Positions 17,541 to 27,389 of a stretch of 27,389 nt of DNA are shown one piece after another. The notes under the pieces were generated by a model, which searched no databases, had not been told where the DNA came from, and saw nothing but the letters and a program-made list of their open reading frames with translations. Position 1 is the stretch's first letter. Each line of letters opens with the position of its first letter. This DNA is from Chara braunii (taxonomy: Eukaryota; Streptophyta; Charophyceae; Charales; Characeae). The DNA lies in contig BFEA01000220.1 in NCBI GenBank assembly GCA_003427395.1, positions 236,662 through 264,050 of the forward strand, written 5' to 3'. Position numbers and translations under genes: made by a program.

Positions 17541-18563
17541 TGCAAGGAAAACGAGCAATAGCGAAATAACAGATTCCAGATTGCAAAATCACATTGAAAG
17601 CCAGGAAGTCTGACACTGTCCAAAAAGCAGAATTGCACCGATATTACACCAATGGAGAACCAAAACACCGAATCCGAGTGTCAATGAGAGCATACTCTCG
17701 CCATCACCAACATAAGTATCCAGAGCCCTTCCTCCGATCTGGCGCTCGACGTGCAGACTACGACCACGCATCTACTACCAGCCTACGAATTGACAATGCA
17801 ACTGTTGACGTCAGCAGCTGAACCGAAGTACATGAAGATGTCGTCCCTTGTAGACAATCGCCAAGACCAGGAACGTGCCCTCACATCATCATCCTCGTCT
17901 CTCTCTCTCTCCCCCTCGACTTGTCTACCCACATCTTCCTCCCATACACGAAGACCACCACCACCTCCGCTGACTGTATCCAAGCCAAGCCCAACTATGG
18001 TTGGGCTGGCTATGGCGCTGCCCTCAGCAGCACCCTTTCTCTTGCACTACCGCACTCGCACGCGCGCTTGCATCCAGGAGCTAGCGCAGCAGCCCGCGAG
18101 CTGTTGCTCCAGCAGTGCTGCCACATCTGCTTGCAAGTGCCCGGATGCCTACCCTGGCGCCCTACCCTTTCCTATATGGAAAATGGCGTGCGCTTTTCCT
18201 TCCACGCCCACGTGAGACCGAGTTCTTAGTAGCTTCAGTCTCGGTCAAGGTGTCTACGCCCAGGCCTATTCAGATAGTGGCCTGGGACCGATTTGGTTAG
18301 GCATGCCCAACTACCCAGGCACAGTCGTGCGATGCTCCCTGCTTACCCCATGATGCTGGAAGGGCCTGGAAGGATCACGAATCTTTCCCATTCTCACGTG
18401 CAAGGTGGATGTAACAAACTGACGCGTGGCAATTGTCTGGCGCCGACCAAGTTTTGCAAAAAAAATGACGATTTCAGGGCGCATTGAGATTCAAGGGGCC
18501 CGCCTTCACTTAGGGCGGGCACTCGCCTGCTGCAGGGCCATATGCCGGGGTCAAACCCTTGCA
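17541..18563 (-). mobile_element. 3' LTR of the Ty3/gypsy chromovirus
   Basis: The LTR is bounded by TGCAAGG (17541-17547) and CCTTGCA (18557-18563), a perfect 7-bp terminal inverted repeat with TG...CA ends. It begins directly after the polypurine tract of the minus-strand element. It contains an AGCCCAAC-TATG-GTTGGGCT hairpin near 17990-18010. The outer flank is ATATA (17536-17540), the likely target duplication; its partner is not in the window because the element's 5' half is missing. Open frames inside are short and unsupported. Confidence 0.75.
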
Positions 18564-18577
18564 CTCCCCCCTCCTTT
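18564..18577 (-). promoter_or_regulatory. Polypurine tract of the chromovirus
   Basis: On the minus strand the sequence AAGGAGGGGGGAG lies immediately before the TG that starts the LTR, about 25 bases past the polyprotein stop at 18603. This is the expected position of the RNase H-resistant primer for plus-strand DNA synthesis. Confidence 0.7.
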
Positions 18578-18602
18578 ACTTCAATAGTCCTTTGAGAAGT
18601 CG

Positions 18603-19204
18603 TTATGTAGCAGGCTTCTTCCCTTTCAAATTTCTTTCATAACTTGAGATAATTTGGAGAGCAGCCTCAACAAAAAAAAGAAATTGGGGAGCAGTCTTCA
18701 TTAATTTTTCTTTTGTGAACCGCCAATCTTCTTGAGGATCAGTGTGGTGTCTGAACCGCACCTGGTACTGCATTTGTGGCTTCGGGGGATATCCTCTGCC
18801 TGGAGGCTTGGGCATAGGCATCAGCTTGTGCGCAACGATGTCGTCAATGTCCACATGTCCGTCCATGGTTGGGGCCAGCATCAATCTCCTGGTGGGAAAC
18901 TGATCAGTGACAGAGAAAGGTGCCAACTTTGATGCATGGAAGACGGGGTGTGTACGTAGGTGTCTATGGATGCGAATGACATATGATGGCCCATCTGGTT
19001 GATCTCCCACTATATCAAAACTTCCCAGGGGCCAAAGTATTGTGGCATTAGTTTATGTGAGATTCCTAATTCTTGCCTCAACTCAGATGACTTTACCCAG
19101 ACTCGTTCACCTACCTGAAACTCATATGGCAGTCTATGTCTATTCTCATATGTGAGCATGGCATCTTGAGCTTTCTTGATGCGATCTACAGCCTGATGCA
19201 ACAT
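18603..19204 (-). pseudogene. Chromovirus segment: integrase C-terminal domain and chromodomain-like tail
   Basis: The stretch from FQVGERVWVKSSEL to PQYFGPWEVL is the GPY/F-type region of Ty3/gypsy integrases. In the next frame segment (19010-18603), HPVFHASKLAPF is the usual linker. HVDIDDIVAHKL...QYQVRFRHHTDPQEDWRF, followed by a helical end, is arranged like a chromodomain, the module that directs chromovirus integration to particular chromatin. Aromatic-cage residues are not obviously all conserved. A frame break near 19010-19020 separates the two parts. Confidence 0.75.
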
Positions 19205-19279
19205 CTGTTGGCTGCTGTTCAGGTAACAGGAAGTCTAATGCAGATCGGGGCTTCTAACCAAGATGCACTTGGTTGGGAG

Positions 19280-20260
19280 TCATGCCGATAGTGCTGTGCA
19301 CGACGTTATTGTACAGGCTGGCGACGAGGGGTAATTTCTCGTCCCAATTATCCTTGGTTTAATGTAATGTCGAAGCAAGTGCTGCACTACCCAGTTCATC
19401 TGTTCAGCCTGACCATTTGACTCAGGGTGGTTCCCTGATGTCATTTGCAGTCGGGTACCCATCTGTTGGGTTGTACTTTGCCATAGTTCACTAGTGAATC
19501 TGACATCCCTGTCGCTTACAATAGACTTAGGGAAACCAAAGTCATGTACTCAATTGTCCATAAATAGACGTGGTCAGTCCTAGCTGTCTCAAGCATAGCG
19601 ATTAGTCTAGCGTACTTTGTGAATTTGTTCACAATGACAAAGATGTGTCGTTTACCGCTCTTGCTGGTCACAAGGGTATCTATGAAATCCATGGACACAC
19701 TTTGACCTGGACCACCAGGGATGGGCAAGGGCTTGATAAGCCCAAGCGGTGCCTGCGTCTGTGGCTTGTCGCGCTGACAAACCTGGCAAGTTTCTACATA
19801 CTTCTTTGGATCATCCATCATTGTGGGCCACCAAAATTTCTGCACTAAGTTTGCTGCTGTCTTTTTATAGCCAAAATGACCAGTTGCATCGTTACACTCT
19901 CCTACAAATAGACTACGCAAAGACTCTCTATTCGAAACACACAATCGTTTATTCCCGACCTTTTCAAGGAACAACAAGCCGGCAACCAGCACAGACTCAT
20001 CGGAAGTCACCGTATCTTTAGCTTCCAGTTTGCAGATGATCTCAGACATGACCGCTTGCTCTCGATAGGCTTCAACCATAAATCGAGTTACATCGTCGGA
20101 AATTCCAAACTTGGTCACTAGCGCGCCCAGATAGTCCGCCCTTCGCGATAGTGCATCAGCCACTTTGTTGTACTCGCCTTTTAGAGGGTCGAGCTTGAAG
20201 TCATGCATGTCTATGACTTCAATCCACCTCTTAAGTGCGTCGGAGAGCACAGTCCGTCTT
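19280..20260 (-). pseudogene. Chromovirus segment: integrase with altered zinc-binding motif
   Basis: The N-terminal H2C2 region reads ECNDATGHFG...CQVC. The first His of the family pattern (ECHD...GHFG) is Asn here, encoded by AAC at 19893-19891, so zinc binding would be impaired. The catalytic core keeps its first Asp in SMDFIDTL, the second in IVSDRDVRF and the Glu in NHPESNGQAEQMN. The last two lie in a different frame, after a shift and a TGA near 19550-19570. The whole DDE triad is thus recognisable but cannot be translated as one protein. Confidence 0.85.
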
Positions 20261-20677
20261 AATCCAGCGCAACTTCTCATGGTCAGATCTCACATAAAAA
20301 AATATTCCTAGGAGGTAGTGCCTCCAATGGACCAGCGCTCTATAGAGGGCATAGAGCTCACGCTCACACGTGGACTTAACTAATTTATGAAATGACATCT
20401 TTTTGCTCATGTACTTGATTGGCCTCAACTTTTTCCCCTCCTTCTACGCAAGGACCGCACCTATGCCATATTGGCTGGCGTCTGTGGTCACAACAAAGGG
20501 TTGTTCAGGATCCGGAAGTTTGAGGACTTCATAGTGTGTTAGGGCATACTTCAATCTCTTGAAGGCTGCCTCACACTCTTCGGTCCACTCCCAAGGGGTG
20601 TCAAGGCACGTGAGGTGCTCCATCACTCCTTCGACACTCACTAGCTTCGATCCCCGTACCAGTCGCTCGAAAGTCAA
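20231..20677 (-). pseudogene. Chromovirus segment: RNase H domain
   Basis: The motif TDASQYGIGAVLA carries the catalytic Asp of the Ty3/gypsy RNase H. After an in-frame TAG (20446-20444, probably CAG to TAG) come the RPIKYMSKKM, ERELYALYRALVHWRHYLLG and SDHEKLRW landmarks. Upstream, WTEECEAAFKRLKYAL is the usual RT-to-RNase H connection. The domain degrades the RNA strand during reverse transcription; here it is inactivated by the stop and a following frameshift. Confidence 0.88.
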
Positions 20678-22957
20678 GTGTGGTAACCAATAGTGCTAGG
20701 CCCACATATGAGACTAACAACCGCGGAATTCCTCTTCGTCCTGGAAGCTATTGCAGCCTTCCTCAGAAAGGACATTTCTGTTGAAAGATTGGAAAATATA
20801 AAAGATGAAAGAGGTAACTTGCTCCACCCCCCCACCACCTTACTTTTTGCAGATGATCTAACCGTACTAATCAGAACCACAAATTCTTCTTTCCAAGCGC
20901 TAACTAGAGCCATGCAAGCCTTCCAGCTAGCCTCCGAAATGAAAATCAACTGGCCAAAGACTGTAGGCTGGTGGCTCGCACCAACCCCACCGCCCACGGC
21001 GAATACTCCAGAAGGCTTCCAATGGACTGAACCCACAACCCCAATCCGGTTCCTGGGAATACAACTCAACATAAACGGATGCCACCCCACATCAGCAGCA
21101 GCACTGTTGACAACAATGATCAATAAAATGCGTAGACGGCATACATCCCTCTTAGGCAGAGTCCTGGTGCGCAACAACTCAATAATCCCCATGATGTGGT
21201 ATGCCACGTCCATTTGGTTCCCAAGACCGGACTTTCAGCAGCAAATAAGAAGGAGGGCAGCAGCCTACCTGTGGCCTGGTAATCTAGACAATCAAAACTT
21301 CGTCCACCAAGTGGCATGGCAAATAGTGACGTTACCAAAGAGGAGAGGAGGCCTAGGTCTACTGGACCCAGCCCTGCAATTACAAGCCCTACAAATTAAA
21401 TGGATCCTTAGACTCATTCTGCAAAGTAACCTCCAATGGGTTCCACTCGCACTCAACCTGATCAGGGAAATGGCCCCATATAACTCCCCCCCCAATATGT
21501 CAGGCCAGTTTTGGTTACTTGATAAACATTGGCCCATACCAAATAGCAAAAAGCTTCACAACCAACAAACAGACCAAACAGAAGAAACAGGTAACAACCA
21601 TTCCGGATCCTTCTGGGAACAACTTCTCCACATTTGGACAAAAATCTTCCCAGAAAACAAACTAGGCCCCAAAAGAAAGGACGAAGTTCTCAGGCAACCC
21701 ATATTCGGCAACCCCTGGATCAAAAACGAAAGGGGAGAAAGCCTGACACTCACCAAAATAAACGCCAAATGGGGTTACAAAATGTTACAAAAAACAGGAA
21801 TTCGCGGACGTTACAGCAAAGAATCCCTGATAATCGTCAATGAAGAAGTCACCGACGCTCAACTCTTCTGTCCTCAGGCCAAGAGGAGCAAATCCAACAC
21901 CTGTGGGATGATAACACCAAGAACTGGAAAACTGAGAAGGACTTGAGACTAACTCTCAAGGGGAGACATAACCTACAAGCCAACTTAACCCACATCATAG
22001 ATTCTATCCCTATGGAATGGAGGCGTCTACAAAGATCTGAACAAAAATGGCAAGTGGGAGACTGGGCGGCACAGAAAAACCAATCAAGTACCCAAGAAGT
22101 AATGAAATTTATCGACAGTGAAATACACAACAAAGAATGGATTTGCTGCAGCATCTACCCCTTGAAAGAACCAGGAAACCCAGTAAGCTATCTACAAGAA
22201 GAAGCTAGGGCTGAGGGATCTTTTAACATCAGCAACCTTAGAAGAATCAGAGTTCTAGAAGGAGAGACTAATAGAGTTTACAACCCGGAATCAGACATCA
22301 AACACCTGGAAATCGATCCCGCAGAATGGTCTTGGGGCATCGCTAACAACATTACCAAACCAGGCTATAAACTATTTTCTACACCCATTTCACCCAATAC
22401 AATTATACAAAAAATATATATCATGAACCCCTCCTGGTCATCGATCTTCAGCGCAAAACCAGTAAAAATGGCAAGCTTACTATGGCTCGTAACATTCAGA
22501 GCAGTCCCGGTAAACGATTGGCTAGCACAAAGAAGAAGAAAGGAGGACATAACAGAACAGTCTTCATGGTGCAAAGTGTGCAATTCTGAAACCAAAGAAA
22601 CGCTCAACCATTGCTTCCTAGAATGTAAGACAACCTGACCCTCTGGTACGACATGGAGAACACCTGGAGCAAATACTCCAACAAAGTAGTACAAATAAAC
22701 CCAGGCACCATATTCCTAGACATAGAACCCCCCCCCCCCCTGCAAGGTTTTGACCTATTCCTCTTTTCACAAGTAAGAAAGGCGACACTATGGGCCATCT
22801 GGAAGAAAAGATGCGAACAAACCTTTGAGAGCAACCACATTGATGCTGACAACCCCCTCAGCACCATTAAACGCCTCATAGAAACTGAAATACATGACCT
22901 GTGGAAGAAAACTATGACTCAAATTGAAAATAACCCAGATAAGAAATCCCATATCAT

Positions 22958-23439
22958 TCTGCTTACTCTATTGTACTGAAGCGACTGAGTATTGGGCACG
23001 GGCCGCAACCCTTTGGGACTCTCTCTTCCATACTTCCCTCCCCAATCACCCCGTCCAAATTCTTCTCTGGACTGACATCCCCGATCGACTTCAAAAGGCA
23101 GAAAAGCTCTGGTTCGGCATGATCAGAAAGGTGACGCTATGGATCATTTGGAAAGAAAGGTGCAGCCGAACAGTCGAAGGACTGTCCAATCCAAGACAAA
23201 AAGTATGGGCGGAAATGAGACTTCTGATACAAGCAGAAGTGTTATGCAAGTGGCGAAGGTTAAGGCAATCGCTCCCTGAAGACATGGAGCAGCAGAAAGG
23301 TATTAGGAAGGAATTTTTTAGGCAATGGCTGCTGGATGGCAAGGTGGCGGAGTTAAGACATGACCGAGTGTACTGGAAGGATTGGCACAACTCAGAAATA
23401 AGCAAGGGTTTCCAAAACGGGCAACGGGATTCGGTTTAG
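22958..23439 (+). CDS. LINE 3 ORF2 C-terminal remnant
   Basis: This stretch is open in one frame from the insertion point to TAG at 23437-23439. It contains a YCTEATEYWARAATLWDSLF segment (end of the zinc-finger region), VTLWIIWKERC (the IWK landmark also seen in LINES 1 and 2), and a Trp- and Arg-rich tail ending near WKDWHN. It has no start codon of its own and no catalytic domain, so it is an inert fragment, but it shows where the intact family ORF2 ends. Confidence 0.8.
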
Positions 23440-24044
23440 AGAATTGATCCTCAGCAAGCATCACGAGGAAGTTTCCCAGGCATGATGGGAAGGAGCAACG
23501 GGAGATGATGTAACGGAACACTCACTAGGAATAAAAGGGGCTAGCATGGAGCCAGGGCAAAAGTAAAGAGTGCTTCATGTCTGTTCAAGGTGAAAAGGGG
23601 GTCCAGCTTAGGCGGGTGTCGAAGAGTCTCTGGATGAGGGCTTAGGGTTTAGGGTTTTAGAAACTGTATACAAATGGGAAGGTAAGGTGGGGCAAAGGGT
23701 TGTGGGTCTCATGGGTAGGTTTGGCAATATGGGGTATAAAGACTAGCTGGGTCACGGGACGAGCTCTTTCTAGGTGATATAGATCTATCTGACAGAACTG
23801 GCTATCGGATCTGAGAGGAAAGAGTGAGACACCACAAGCTGACAGTCAATCCTCCAGCCGGATGGAGCAATCAATGCTGCTCAAGGGTCCTTCGGCCAGA
23901 CTGAAGGAAGCGTGGGTGCGTTTTTGTTGTAAACTCTATTCTGACTTGCCGGTGGAATAGGATCCGGACTGATGCTCCCCAGAATGGAAAGGAGCCAGGA
24001 CCATAAGGCCCTGTTAAAAAAAGAAAAAAGAAAAAAGAAAAGAA
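23440..24044 (+). other. LINE 3 3' UTR and A-rich tail
   Basis: There is no coding frame here. The region contains GGGTTTAGGGTTTTAG at 23645-23660, a telomere-like motif shared exactly with 27091-27106, and ends in an AAAAAAG-type tail at 24015-24044. Confidence 0.75.
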
Positions 24045-24311
24045 AAGAAATCCCATATCATCAAAAGATTCACGACATCTAAGCTAGGAGGAGGCAATCT
24101 AGGCACAATAGAGAAAGACAGACTGGTCATGAAAAATTGGCTAACAATCTCACCCCGGCGTAATCAAAGACCGCGTAACACCACTACAGATTCTCAGACC
24201 ACCATGACGCCGACAAGCCACTCCAAAACACAAGCCAGGCCCAATGAAAACATCCAAGTCACAGAAATCCATGAATCAGGAAAACCCTCAAAAGACAACC
24301 CCCCCCTAAAC

Positions 24312-25618
24312 TGTTATGACCCTGGCCAATTTCGAGATACACATCCATCGGAAAGTACAATGCCATCCAATTGCAGAAAGAAATGAATGAACTTGAGAGG
24401 AGAGAGAGGATTAGAAGGAGAAGAAGAAGAAGTAAGAAAGAAGAAGAAGATGATGTAAACCAGCAAAAACAAATGATAAGGCTCTTCTTCTTCACCCAAC
24501 AATCTCCTCCTCCTTATCTCCCCCTTCTCTTATTCATACAAGAAATAATAATACAATGTTGAATGACTGATCCAGAATCAATGTCCGAGTTCCTCTTCTA
24601 CCGCAGGTATCACTTGAGGTCCACCATAGCCATGGCCGCCTCTCCCACTCTTCAGTCTCATAGGCCGAGGCTATGGCAGACTACTGGGCTCTGCTCAGAT
24701 GCCCAAAGGACAACCCAAAGCAGCTATGGCTGCTCTAGCTCAGGCCGCCATGCCTGACCCCTCGAAGCTTCTTGGTGTAGCTCTCCCCAGCTGGGGACTC
24801 CCTGCTGCAGCGCCCACCAAGGTGATGAAGATGGCTGCCACCATAGCCAGGTAAGTACCCCTGGCGCTCCTCCCCCTTCCTTCCTTCTTCCTCCCCCGTG
24901 TCCTTCTCCTTCCTCCCCAGCAGTGCTGCTTCAGCCTAGCACTGCTCCAGCCAGCGCTCCACCAGTGTGTCGCCAAACTTGCACACCGAAAAAGAGGCCG
25001 GACTCTCCGCCCGGCCCGAAGATATAGCGGCCTGCTTTGCCTCTTGGGCGGTGACTTCCAGGCTGCTTGGCCTCCCAAGCAACCGGTACCTCCTCCTTTT
25101 TGGAGGGAAACATCATTGCAGACTCTGATATTGCCCGTACAGGCCCTAGACTCAGACTGGTATCCGCCTAGACCTAGCCTACACTACTGGGCCTCTAAAA
25201 ATGCCACTTTTGTCTTCTTCTGCTCGTCCACCGGTACCTGCACATTTACCCCTTCCAGGTGCGCTACCGGCCTACCCGCTACTTGAGTGTTTTTCCCTGC
25301 TGCAACCCTTCAATGTAACAGCCACAGGTAAGTACCGCCCCTGAGGGCCCAACGAACGAGCAAGTGCCCTGACGGGCCACACACATACTCATGCCAACCA
25401 GCACACNGACAGGCACGGTCACACACACACCCAAGCCAATCAACACTCAGACAGGCATGGTCACACACACACACTCAAGCCAACCAGCACTCAGACAGAC
25501 ATGCAGTGCAGCAAGCGTGCACACACAGACTTAGTAGCAGGCGGGAAACTCAGCAAGGCATTCAGTCTATGAGCAAATCAGCTGTGTGTTTCAGTCCATG
25601 GTTGGACGGGTCATCACA
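24312..25618 (+). mobile_element. Solo LTR, copy 2, in LINE 2
   Basis: It begins TGTTATGACC and ends TCATCACA, matching the 14983-16236 copy along its length and in the same orientation. AAAC (24308-24311) recurs directly after it (25619-25622), four of an expected five bases of target duplication, and the LINE 2 frame continues across. The extra ~50 bases relative to copy 1 come mainly from additional units of a CA-rich minisatellite (CAGACAGGCATGGTCACAC) around 25400-25500, which also holds one ambiguous base at 25407. Two CAGGTAAGTACC motifs are conserved (24848-24859, 25325-25336). Confidence 0.85.
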
Positions 25619-25646
25619 AAACAGTATCCGGACAAGGGTAAGATAG

Positions 25647-27389
25647 CAATCATCAAGGGTCAAAGCCTAATCTTTAAAAGTGTGGAATGTTTCATCCCAG
25701 ACCAACATTCCAGTTTCAGAACCAAGGATTAGCACACCAGACTCAGTCAGCATCCGGATCAACTCCTACTAAACACACTACAGATAACCACAACTAACTT
25801 AGGCAAACGAACAAAACACTTACCCCACAACGAAACCACCCCAACAGCACAATCAGGAACAGCAGCTTAACACTGACCTTTATTAACAGACAGTATGTCA
25901 AACTTCCAAACCCCACAAGGTCTCCTACATAAGAAAGAGCACACTACCTCAACCCCTACCCCAACCCCAACCCCAACCCCACCCCCACCCCCACCCCCAC
26001 CACAAAGTGGCACAAGCCCTTAAAACCTCCCATCTTTGTCCTATCCCAAGCCCAATTTTCCCACAACAAACCTCCCTGGTCCCCCTCTAGACAAGACAAC
26101 TCTTGCCCAAACACAAAAGACACACCCAACCTCCCAATCCAGACCCACCTACACAAGCCCTCCTCAACCCAACATTCTAATACCAGTGTCACTCCATCCA
26201 TAATCAGTTCCCAATAAGGCAGCACTATTTACTAAAGACTAGTAAAGAGAGAAAAAGTCAGAATAAGGGTCAAAGACCATAAGAAGAGAGGTCAAACACG
26301 GGGTAAACAGGCTAGCCAAATTTGATAGGGTTTAGGGTGTTAGCACTAGTTAGAACTGGGTAAAGAGGAAGTTTAAATAAGGTAAGGTTAGGGTTTATAA
26401 CTTTATACGCAATCATAGACATCAGAAACTAGAAAGGAGAGGGTATAGGGTATTGCAAATTTCAAGTGGAGGATCAGAACAGAGGCGGGACACGAATAGG
26501 GATCGCAAATAAGAACTAGGGACACGAATAAGCAAAAAACCAAGGACAGCACTTCCAAACGGAGGATCAGAACAGACCAAAAACCAAAACAGAACAGAGG
26601 AGGATAGTCCAAAAAGGAAACAATAGCAATACCAACCCGCCATGAAAGAAAGAGAACATACAACATAAAGGAAGAGAAGGGAAGGCTAAGGGACTCTAAG
26701 CTCAAGCATATTAACAACGTCCAGCAGACACCTCACTACACCCCCCAAACCAACCGCCTACACGCATACTAACCACACCAAGCCAAGACACCAAGGACAA
26801 AATACACACTGCACCCCCACAAGCCTCAGAAATTCGCAACTCCAACCAAATCCGTCCCACCCAACAGGGATGCAGCCCCACCCTTACCACTTTTACCCTC
26901 CCTCTCCCGCCCCAAGCCCACAGCCCCAAGCATACCGACCCAGAATCCAAAACCTTCACCACTACACAAACTACCTCAGACACTGCCCCCCCCACCTAAA
27001 CTACCCCACCAAGAAACCATAGGCATGCTCAACAGAGTCAACTCAAAAGTTGGACAAAGACAGACCATAAAAACACACTACAGCCAGCAAGGGTTTAGGG
27101 TTTTAGATTGAGGGTTCAGGTTTCAGGCTAGATAAGAACATAACACATAGGGACTAGGATGTCAGAGAATTAAACAGATTCATAGACTCTTCAGACCGCT
27201 CTAGCATGACACAACAATCCGACAGCACCACAGCTGAGAGGAGCGGGACTGGGTTCAGGCAGGAGGACATCAGCCAGGCAGAGCAAATAGCATAGGCTAA
27301 ACTAGGCAGGGGTGAGGGGTGGTACATCCTTCCTCAGAGAAGTAATCAATGCCGTCCACTCGGACCTCCCAACCATAATGGGGAGGAGC
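25647..27389. other. A/C-rich sequence without recognised genes
   Basis: The sense strand stays A/C-rich as in LINE 2, so this may be its 3' region or the 5' region of another LINE. A C-rich simple repeat (CCCCAA changing to CCCCAC) lies at about 25945-26000. One frame is open without a Met from about 25890 to 26215 and is Pro/Thr/Asn-rich; another short frame (KGKIAIIKGQSLIF...) runs from 25622 to 25729. TTTAGGG-like motifs occur at 26327-26341 and 27091-27106. Minus-strand open frames here encode Val/Gly/Leu-biased sequence explained by composition. I cannot assign a function. Confidence 0.5.

Larger units (their letters stand above)
18603..20677 (-). pseudogene. Ty3/gypsy chromovirus pol fragment (RNase H, integrase, chromodomain), decayed
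   Basis: Reading on the minus strand, RNase H comes first, then the integrase zinc-binding and catalytic domains, and finally a C-terminal tail. This is the chromovirus order. The frame is broken by a TAG at 20446-20444 in place of a conserved residue after GIGAVLA, a frameshift near 20260, a frameshift plus TGA near 19550-19570, and further breaks between about 19205 and 19280. Gag, protease and most of RT are missing; the element stops at about 20680, where the plus-strand LINE begins. The stop at 18603 lies 25 bases from the polypurine tract, so the 3' end is complete. Confidence 0.88.
22958..24044 (+). mobile_element. LINE 3: severely 5'-truncated LINE inserted in LINE 2, 17-bp target duplication
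   Basis: AAGAAATCCCATATCAT occurs at 22941-22957 and again at 24045-24061, flanking the insert as a 17-bp target-site duplication. The insert starts inside the zf-RVT-like region and encodes the ORF2 C-terminus. A 3' UTR follows from 23440 to about 24014, and it ends in an A-rich (AAAAAAG)n-type tail (about 24015-24044). All three marks are diagnostic of target-primed reverse transcription. Precise removal restores the reading frame of the host LINE. Confidence 0.93.
20700..25646 (+). pseudogene. LINE 2: 5'-truncated ORF2, split by a nested LINE and a solo LTR
   Basis: Homology to LINE 1 ORF2 starts within the RT domain (FLFVLEAIAAFLRKD, about 20726). It continues through FADDLTVLI at 20846-20857, INWPKTVGWW, RFLGIQ, the zf-RVT-like region (WLVTFRAVPVNDWL...CKVC...HCFLEC, to about 22625) and ATLWAIWKKRC. 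Frameshifts lie near 21875 and 22630. At 22957 the frame is cut by nested LINE 3, resumes at 24062 in phase, and is cut again at 24311 by a solo LTR. Across that second cut the frame reads on to TAG at 25644-25646. The upstream end lies in the chromovirus RNase H/RT region; the exact junction within 20680-20726 is not resolved. The sense strand is rich in A and C. Confidence 0.85.

Noticed and set aside
24371-24562. Arg/Lys/Glu-rich open frame in the second solo LTR.
   Set aside because: It derives from a GAAGAAGAA microsatellite in the LTR; the homologous position in the other LTR copy is not open in the same way.
14983-25618. The two TGTTATGA LTRs as the two ends of one large LTR retrotransposon.
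   Set aside because: Each copy has its own target duplication and sits in a different interrupted host element, and the pol genes between them run in the opposite orientation with a different LTR.
25956-26995. Three minus-strand open frames rich in Gly, Val, Leu and Trp.
   Set aside because: They are the complement of A/C-rich, C-run-containing DNA, with no recognisable domain or start context.

Overview
This window is eukaryotic nuclear DNA made almost entirely of decayed, nested transposable elements. The LINEs have an APE-type endonuclease, reverse transcriptase and a C-terminal zf-RVT-like domain. There is also a Ty3/gypsy chromovirus with a C-terminal chromodomain-like segment, and short TTTAGGG-type motifs. 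These point to the green plant lineage. The size and age of the nest would fit a large streptophyte-algal genome such as Characeae, but that assignment is inference. No intact host gene is visible. The one plausible host-coding piece is a candidate internal exon at 14091-14306.

Layout, left to right. (1) 1-142: the end of a hammerhead-ribozyme-associated repeat with a (TA)n tail. (2) 144-7103, minus strand: a near full-length LINE with ORF1 (zinc knuckle) and ORF2 (endonuclease, RT, zinc-finger region), broken by several frameshifts and stops; 7104 to about 8900 may be its 5' region. (3) 8900-13850: non-coding repeats. These comprise a fold-back, a polyproline-coding CT-rich tract, a 22-bp minisatellite, a small MITE-like inverted-repeat element, GA-rich tracts, a 920-base assembly gap and a (TG)n tract. 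(4) 14091-14306: the candidate exon. (5) 14575-17050: a tandem repeat array interrupted by a solo LTR with a 5-bp target duplication and by a 661-bp element with perfect terminal inverted repeats. (6) 17161-17540: an AT-rich stretch carrying a structurally complete type III hammerhead ribozyme followed by a second, mutated copy. (7) 17541-20677, minus strand: the 3' part of a chromovirus (3' LTR, polypurine tract, chromodomain, integrase, RNase H). (8) 20700-25646, plus strand: a 5'-truncated LINE interrupted by a second LINE (22958-24044, 17-bp target duplication) and by a second solo LTR of the 15-kb family (24312-25618). (9) 25647-27389: A/C-rich sequence without recognisable genes.

The most interesting signal is the hammerhead unit. 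It combines an intact catalytic core, a conserved downstream hairpin and a (TA)n tail. It occurs three times in the same orientation, and both the first LINE and the chromovirus end in its TA tracts. In the second copy the unit starts 10 bases past the predicted self-cleavage site, as would be expected if ribozyme-processed RNA were copied back into DNA.
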